This document shows positions 27,246 through 31,773 of a stretch of DNA of 31,773 nucleotides, piece by piece. The DNA lies in the NCBI GenBank assembly GCA_943331145.2, contig CALQKL020000003.1:1-31773 (forward strand), written 5' to 3'. The DNA is from Chitinophaga pinensis. GTDB taxonomy: Bacteria; Bacteroidota; Bacteroidia; Chitinophagales; Chitinophagaceae. The first letter of the stretch is position 1. Every line of letters begins with the position of its first letter. The notes beneath the pieces are model-generated. The model ran no database searches and was not told the origin of the DNA. It worked only from the letters and a program-made list of their open reading frames with translations. The translations under genes were made by a program, and so were the position numbers.

Positions 27246-27836
27246 TCAAATGGCTTTTAATGCTTTTTTAATTAATTCTTCCAATTTAGAAATATCAGGC
27301 TCTGTACGAATTATTTTTTGAATAGATTGTTCCGCTTGAATCCTGCTTATTCCTAAAGCTGTTAATGCTATAAGTGCGTCTTGTTCAATTGTGTTAGCTA
27401 TTGGAATAGAAACACCACCTAATGAACCAGTAGTTTGCTTTCCTACTTTATCTTTTAACTCTAATACCAAACGTTCCGCTGTTTTTTTACCGATTCCCTT
27501 TACACGCTCTAGCAATTTTACATCCCCTAGTTGAATGGCTTTCGTAATTTCATCAGGTCGGGTTGAAGACAACATCATCCTTGCTGTTGAAGCCCCTACT
27601 CCAGAAACACTAATTAACAACAAAAAAATATCTTTTTCTTCTTTGTCAAAAAAACCAAACAACGAATGTCCATCTTCTTTTACTTGCATATGAATAAATA
27701 ATCTTCCTTCTGCAATGTTTTGAATAGCAGAATAAGTATGTAAACTAATGTTTACTTCAAATCCAATTCCATTCACATCAATATAAATTTGAGCTGGACT
27801 TTTATATGTAAATTTTCCCTGTAAATATGCGTACAT
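27246..27836 (-). CDS. ruvA: Holliday junction branch migration protein RuvA
   Basis: RuvA binds four-way junctions as a tetramer and recruits the RuvB motor. The open frame begins at 27914, but the family N-terminus is the segment MYAYLQGKFTYKSPAQ, so I place the start at the ATG at 27836 and treat the 26 hydrophobic residues before it as untranslated. That gives 196 residues, the usual size. Domain I (OB fold, about 1-64) contains IDVNGIGFEV. Domain II has two helix-hairpin-helix motifs, SVSGVGASTA and VKGIGKKTAERLVLEL. A flexible linker leads to the RuvB-binding domain III (about 145-196; ALIALTALGISRIQAEQSI). sprA follows after 28 bp. Confidence 0.95.
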   Translation of the reverse strand: MYAYLQGKFTYKSPAQIYIDVNGIGFEVNISLHTYSAIQNIAEGRLFIHMQVKEDGHSLFGFFDKEEKDIFLLLISVSGVGASTARMMLSSTRPDEITKAIQLGDVKLLERVKGIGKKTAERLVLELKDKVGKQTTGSLGGVSIPIANTIEQDALIALTALGISRIQAEQSIQKIIRTEPDISKLEELIKKALKAI

Positions 27837-27954
27837 AAGTAAAAAAGGTATTAGGCGAAAATAAGCATAAATTACGAGCATACATACTGAAAAACGAGTA
27901 AAGATTTTTTGCATTACTTTTACGGCAATTATTTAACGTAAAAAACAGTCCAAT

Positions 27955-28956
27955 ATGGAAAAAATTTATGCTGCTATTACTGCAGTTGGTGCGCATGTAC
28001 CAGAGTTTCGATTAACTAATAAGATTCTCGAAACCATGGTAGATACTAATGATGAGTGGATTTTAACAAGAACAGGTATTAGTGAAAGGCGTATTTTAAA
28101 AGGTGAAGGATTAGGAAGTAGTGATATGGCTGTTATTGCCGTAAATGAATTGTTAAAAAAACGTGGAATTGATCCATTAGAGATCGATTGTGTGATTTGT
28201 GCAACCGTTACACCCGATATGGTTTTTCCAGCAACTGCAAATATCCTTAGCGATAAAGTTGGTATGAAAAATGCATTTGGCTTTGATTTAAGTGCTGCTT
28301 GCTCTGGATTTTTATACGCTTTAACTGTTGGTACAAGTATGATTGAAAGCAGTAGATATAAAAAAGTAATTGTGGTGGGTGTTGATAAAATGAGTGCAAT
28401 TGTAGATTACACCGATAGAACCACTTGTGTAATATTTGGAGATGGAGCTGGCGCAGTATTACTAGAGCCCACAACCGAAAAAATTGGCATAATGGATAGT
28501 TTATTAAAAAGCGATGGAAGCGGAAAGAATTTTCTTCATATGAAAGCAGGCGGTAGCGTTAAACCATCTTCAATTGAAACCGTAACTGCTAAAGAGCATT
28601 TCGTGCATCAAGAAGGACAATCTGTTTTTAAATTTGCCGTAAAAGGAATGGCAGATGTGAGTTATGAATTGATGGAAAGAAACAACCTCACAGGTGATGA
28701 TATCGCTTGGCTGGTACCGCATCAAGCAAACCTTAGAATCATTGATGCAACTGCAAATAGAATGGGTTTATCAAAAGAAAAAGTAATGATCAACATTCAA
28801 AAATATGGCAATACTACTGCAGCAACAATTCCGTTATGCTTGTGGGAATGGGAAAGCCAATTGAAAAAAGGCGACAATATTATTTTAGCTGCTTTTGGCG
28901 GAGGTTTTACCTGGGGTGCAACTTGGATTAAATGGGCTTATGATGGAAATGCTTAA
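27955..28956 (+). CDS. fabH: Beta-ketoacyl-ACP synthase III FabH
   Basis: FabH condenses an acyl-CoA primer with malonyl-ACP to begin fatty-acid synthesis. The 333-residue protein has the catalytic triad in family positions: Cys116 in LSAACSGFLYAL, His256 in VPHQANLRI, and Asn286 in KYGNTTAATIP. It also has the N-terminal TNDEWILTRTGISERRI and the C-terminal glycine loop ILAAFGGGFTWGA. Length and motifs are normal. In Bacteroidota this enzyme sets the balance of straight and iso-branched fatty acids through its primer preference, which the sequence does not reveal. It diverges from ruvA across 118 bp and is not next to plsX, rpmF or other fab genes in this window. Confidence 0.95.
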   Translation: MEKIYAAITAVGAHVPEFRLTNKILETMVDTNDEWILTRTGISERRILKGEGLGSSDMAVIAVNELLKKRGIDPLEIDCVICATVTPDMVFPATANILSDKVGMKNAFGFDLSAACSGFLYALTVGTSMIESSRYKKVIVVGVDKMSAIVDYTDRTTCVIFGDGAGAVLLEPTTEKIGIMDSLLKSDGSGKNFLHMKAGGSVKPSSIETVTAKEHFVHQEGQSVFKFAVKGMADVSYELMERNNLTGDDIAWLVPHQANLRIIDATANRMGLSKEKVMINIQKYGNTTAATIPLCLWEWESQLKKGDNIILAAFGGGFTWGATWIKWAYDGNA

Positions 28957-29001
28957 TTAGAAGTCAATAACAAATTCGAACATTTTTATAACTTGTTTTT
29001 T

Positions 29002-30960
29002 ATGAATAAATTTCTGATTTGTATTTTTTTGTTGACAAATTTTTTTGTTTCAAAAGCACAGCTTAACAGATATCTTATAACATTCAAAAACAAAAATAAT
29101 AGTGTTTATTCGCTCTCTAATGCTATTGAATTTTTATCGCAAAGAGCTATTGACAAAAGATTGAGATACAACATCAATATTGACAGTACAGATTTACCGA
29201 TAAATAATAATTATGTAGAAGCTGTGCGCACATCTGGCACCGTTACCATTTTGAATCAATCAAAATGGATGAACCAAATTTCAATAGAAACCAGAGATGC
29301 AGCTGCTTTGACAGCAATTTCTAATTTACCTTTTGTTGAAAATACACGTGCCATTGCTTCTAGAAATTCAACTAATGTCTTATCGAAATTTGCTGATGAT
29401 ACTTTAACAGCTTTGCCTTTAAGCAATAGTATTTACAAAACAGAACAAGAAAATGTTTACCAATATGGTGCTTCAAATGCTCAAATAAAAATCCATCAAG
29501 GCGATTTTTTACATAATCATGGTTTTAATGGAAAAGGCATGCAGATGGCTATTATTGATGCAGGCTTTTATCGATATAATACACTTCCTACATTTGATAG
29601 TTTAAATAGAAACGGGCAAATATTGGGCACTTGGGATTTTGTAAGTAATCAGCAAAGCGTTTCTGAAGATGATGCACACGGAATGCATTGTTTAAGCGCA
29701 ATTGGTGCGAATCTTCCTGGTGTATTTATGGGTACTGCGCCTAAAACTTCTTTCTATTTGTTTCGTACAGAAGATGTGCGGAGCGAATACCCAATTGAAG
29801 AACATAATTTTTGCGTTGCTGCAGAAAAAGCAGATAGTTTAGGCGTAGATGTATGCTCGGTTTCATTAGGATACAATACGTTCAGCGATACACAATTTAA
29901 TTATACTTATGCCGATATGAATGGCAATACCACCATTAGCGCTAAAGCCACAAACATTGCAGCTAGAAAAGGTTTGCTCATGGTGATTGCTGCTGGTAAT
30001 GAAGGCAACAATTCTTGGCGTTATATAATAACCCCAGCTGATGCGGATAGTTGTTTGGCGGTAGGTGCTGTAGATAGTTTAGGCGTTGTAGCCAACTTCA
30101 GTAGTTACGGTCCAAATAGCAATGGACAAATAAAACCTGATGTTGCTGCAATAGGAAGAAACGCAATTGTTGCCAATAACAATACCGGAATGCCAAATTT
30201 TGGAAGCGGTACATCTTATGCTTGTCCAAACATGGCTGGAATTTCAACTTGTTTATGGCAAGCATTTCCTGAAGCTTCAAATATGAAAATCAGAAGTGTA
30301 TTAAAACAAAGCGCGTCAAATTTCTATAACCCTGATAATCGAATTGGTTTTGGAATCCCCAATGCTAAAAAAGCATTTGTTTTACTTCAAAAAAATTATG
30401 CAACGTATAATGCTCGCTTTTTTCAGTGTACATCTATTTTAAATCTTTCCATTAAAACTGATACATCTATGTACATTTCTGTTGAAAGAAAATTTCCTAA
30501 TCAAACAGTTTACTCAGAAATAGCCACTCTTCATAGTGATAGTCAATATGGTATTCATGATTTTGAATACATTGATAATCTGGATCAAACAAACTATGGA
30601 ACTGTTCAATATCGATATAAAATGAGCATTGGAACAGACACTACTTTTTATCTTGATTCTAGCACTGTTAATTATTTGAACCCTTGCATTTTCATTCCCC
30701 CCTCAGCAAATACACTTTTAATTAGTCCAAATCCTGTTAGCAATGAATTGTATATAAAAATGGATAGGATTGTAAACACAAAAGTTGATGTAATCATTCA
30801 TAATATTTCTGGACAGAAAATATTAGCAACAACATACGAACAAGCTATTGGTACAGGTACAAAAAGCATAAACTTCCGAAATTTTGCTAGAGGCATTTAT
30901 TTTGTAACGGTATATTTAAATGATAAAAAAGAAGTTGTACAACGTATTATAAAACAATAA
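29002..30960 (+). CDS. Secreted subtilisin-like (S8) serine protease with T9SS type A sorting domain
   Basis: The product is 652 residues from the ATG at 29002. A TTG at 28993 would add only three residues and is not favoured. A signal peptide (MNKFLICIFLLTNFFVSKA|Q) precedes an I9-like propeptide region (about 22-115). The S8 catalytic residues are all present: Asp186 in MAIIDAGFY, His226 in DAHGMHC, Ser405 in GTSYACPNMAG, with the oxyanion Asn in AAGNEGNNS. The last 78 residues (about 575-652) form a type A sorting domain, with ISPNPVSNELYIKM, IHNISGQKI and RGIYFVTVYLN. The protease is therefore expected outside the cell or surface-bound after SprA-dependent export. It follows fabH by 45 bp, and its stop abuts that of the convergent methyltransferase gene. 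Confidence 0.94.
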   Translation: MNKFLICIFLLTNFFVSKAQLNRYLITFKNKNNSVYSLSNAIEFLSQRAIDKRLRYNINIDSTDLPINNNYVEAVRTSGTVTILNQSKWMNQISIETRDAAALTAISNLPFVENTRAIASRNSTNVLSKFADDTLTALPLSNSIYKTEQENVYQYGASNAQIKIHQGDFLHNHGFNGKGMQMAIIDAGFYRYNTLPTFDSLNRNGQILGTWDFVSNQQSVSEDDAHGMHCLSAIGANLPGVFMGTAPKTSFYLFRTEDVRSEYPIEEHNFCVAAEKADSLGVDVCSVSLGYNTFSDTQFNYTYADMNGNTTISAKATNIAARKGLLMVIAAGNEGNNSWRYIITPADADSCLAVGAVDSLGVVANFSSYGPNSNGQIKPDVAAIGRNAIVANNNTGMPNFGSGTSYACPNMAGISTCLWQAFPEASNMKIRSVLKQSASNFYNPDNRIGFGIPNAKKAFVLLQKNYATYNARFFQCTSILNLSIKTDTSMYISVERKFPNQTVYSEIATLHSDSQYGIHDFEYIDNLDQTNYGTVQYRYKMSIGTDTTFYLDSSTVNYLNPCIFIPPSANTLLISPNPVSNELYIKMDRIVNTKVDVIIHNISGQKILATTYEQAIGTGTKSINFRNFARGIYFVTVYLNDKKEVVQRIIKQ

Positions 30961-31773
30961 TTAATTTTTAAAATAGGCAACGAATAAACTATCCGCATTT
31001 TTATCAAACCCTTTGAGGTATTTCATTTCAAGCAATTGATAAGAAAAGTGCTGCTGGATAAAATCAACCATGTCTTCATTTTCTGTTTTAAATACGGAGC
31101 AAGTAATGTACACAAACCAGCCATCCTTTGCCAAATGAGGTAACGTATTAACAACAATGTTTTTTTGCTTTTCTACAAATTGTTGAAGTTGTATTTTATC
31201 AAAACTAAAATATTGTTCGGGTGTTCTACTCCATGTTCCACTTCCGCTACAAGGCGCATCACAAATGATTATCGAAAATTTATCATCCAACAACAATCCT
31301 GATTTTTGAGATAAATCTTGTACAAATTTTTTTTGAAGATTAATGCCTGCGTCTTTAAAACGAAGTTGTAAATTGGTTAAAATATTTTCGCGAATATCGC
31401 TAACTGTTAGTTTTATTTTTCCTGAAAATAAATCAAATAATAAAATCGATTTTCCACCGCTTGCCGCACAGCAATCCCATACTGATTCTGATTTTTCCTC
31501 GGCTTTTTCTTTTTTTAAAAAATCAAAAACTTTCTGCGAATTCAAATCCTGAATCACAACTTCTTTATTGATTTCCAAACAATTTTCTATTGAAGTTCCA
31601 TTTATAAGCTTTAACGTATCTGGCTCAATTATTTCAAATGGAATATCCGCATTTTTTAATTTCGCTAAAACTTGATCCTTTCTTTTTGGCCTCATTCTCA
31701 AAAAAAGCTCGGGCTGCTGTAATAATGATAATGAGAATTTATGTTTATCAATAAAATCGGAAATCTCATCAGA
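30961..31773 (-). CDS. RsmB/NOP-family RNA (cytosine-C5) methyltransferase, 5' end outside window
   Basis: The frame is open through the right edge: 24 sense codons (ending QQPELF) precede the TTG at 31701, which is therefore not the start. 270 codons and a stop are visible, roughly the C-terminal two thirds. SAM-binding motif I is DCCAASGGKS (about 31443-31475). The motif IV PCSGSGTW (about 31230-31255) holds one conserved cysteine, and the motif VI ITCS (about 31096-31107) holds the nucleophile-type cysteine. Both cysteines are kept, as required for m5C methylation. The probable target is 16S rRNA, as for RsmB (C967), but other NOP2/Sun members fit too. The stop codon starts at the base right after the protease gene's stop, with no terminator between. 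Confidence 0.9.
   Translation of the reverse strand, partial: SDEISDFIDKHKFSLSLLQQPELFLRMRPKRKDQVLAKLKNADIPFEIIEPDTLKLINGTSIENCLEINKEVVIQDLNSQKVFDFLKKEKAEEKSESVWDCCAASGGKSILLFDLFSGKIKLTVSDIRENILTNLQLRFKDAGINLQKKFVQDLSQKSGLLLDDKFSIIICDAPCSGSGTWSRTPEQYFSFDKIQLQQFVEKQKNIVVNTLPHLAKDGWFVYITCSVFKTENEDMVDFIQQHFSYQLLEMKYLKGFDKNADSLFVAYFKN

Noticed and set aside
27837..27914. 26-residue hydrophobic N-terminal extension of RuvA
   Set aside because: RuvA proteins begin at the equivalent of MYAYLQGK; a hydrophobic leader makes no sense for a cytosolic DNA-binding protein.
31699..31701. TTG as start of the RsmB-like gene
   Set aside because: The frame continues without a stop to the right edge, and the upstream residues fit the family, so the gene is simply cut by the window.
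1..31773. Mobile element, CRISPR array, toxin-antitoxin or defence island
   Set aside because: No transposase, integrase, spaced repeats, restriction or abortive-infection domains were found on either strand; gene order and composition look like core chromosome.

Overview
The window looks like chromosomal DNA of an AT-rich member of the Bacteroidota, most likely of the Chitinophagaceae type, though the family is only a guess. The phylum call rests on several things seen together: a SusC/SusD pair, the type IX secretion (T9SS) translocon SprA directly downstream of ruvA, cargo proteins with type A and type B T9SS sorting domains, -7 promoter boxes of the TAnnTTTG kind, and starts preceded by A-rich sequence without Shine-Dalgarno motifs. 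No tRNA, rRNA, CRISPR array, insertion sequence or phage gene was seen.

Layout. 1-4714 (minus): a SusD-like lipoprotein (cut by the left edge) and its SusC-type TonB-dependent partner, with a promoter at about 4743-4772. 4715-5061: the only long gap, holding that promoter, a symmetric inverted repeat around a second promoter-like box, and a 15-bp perfect hairpin terminator. 5062-7984 (minus): a two-gene operon of uncharacterised envelope proteins, a small predicted beta-barrel followed by a larger barrel with an N-terminal helix-hairpin-helix domain. 8124-16327 (plus): folD and queE (ATGA overlap), an OmpA/PD40/TPR protein with the architecture of T9SS PorE, dprA, guaB, a DUF4105/Lnb-type membrane protein and an alpha/beta hydrolase (ATGA overlap). 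16390-19032 (plus): a T9SS type B cargo with PKD and tandem Ig-like domains. 19160-19915 (plus): an SDR oxidoreductase. 19928-27836 (minus): ruvA then sprA. 27955-30960 (plus): fabH and a secreted subtilisin-like protease with a type A sorting domain. 30961-31773 (minus): an RsmB-like RNA methyltransferase cut by the right edge.

How it fits together. Housekeeping genes (folate, queuosine precursor, GMP, fatty-acid initiation, DNA repair) are interleaved with envelope machinery. SprA is the outer-membrane channel through which the two cargo proteins would leave, and the PorE-like protein could tie that machine to peptidoglycan. The Lnb-type protein is a candidate for N-acylating lipoproteins such as the SusD-like protein. 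I see no unmistakable new defence or mobile system. The best leads are the Lnb-like/hydrolase gene pair, the helix-hairpin-helix barrel operon, and the predicted leaderless starts of guaB and folD. Several gene starts are moved inward from the longest open frame, because the longer versions begin at TTG or add residues not expected for the family.
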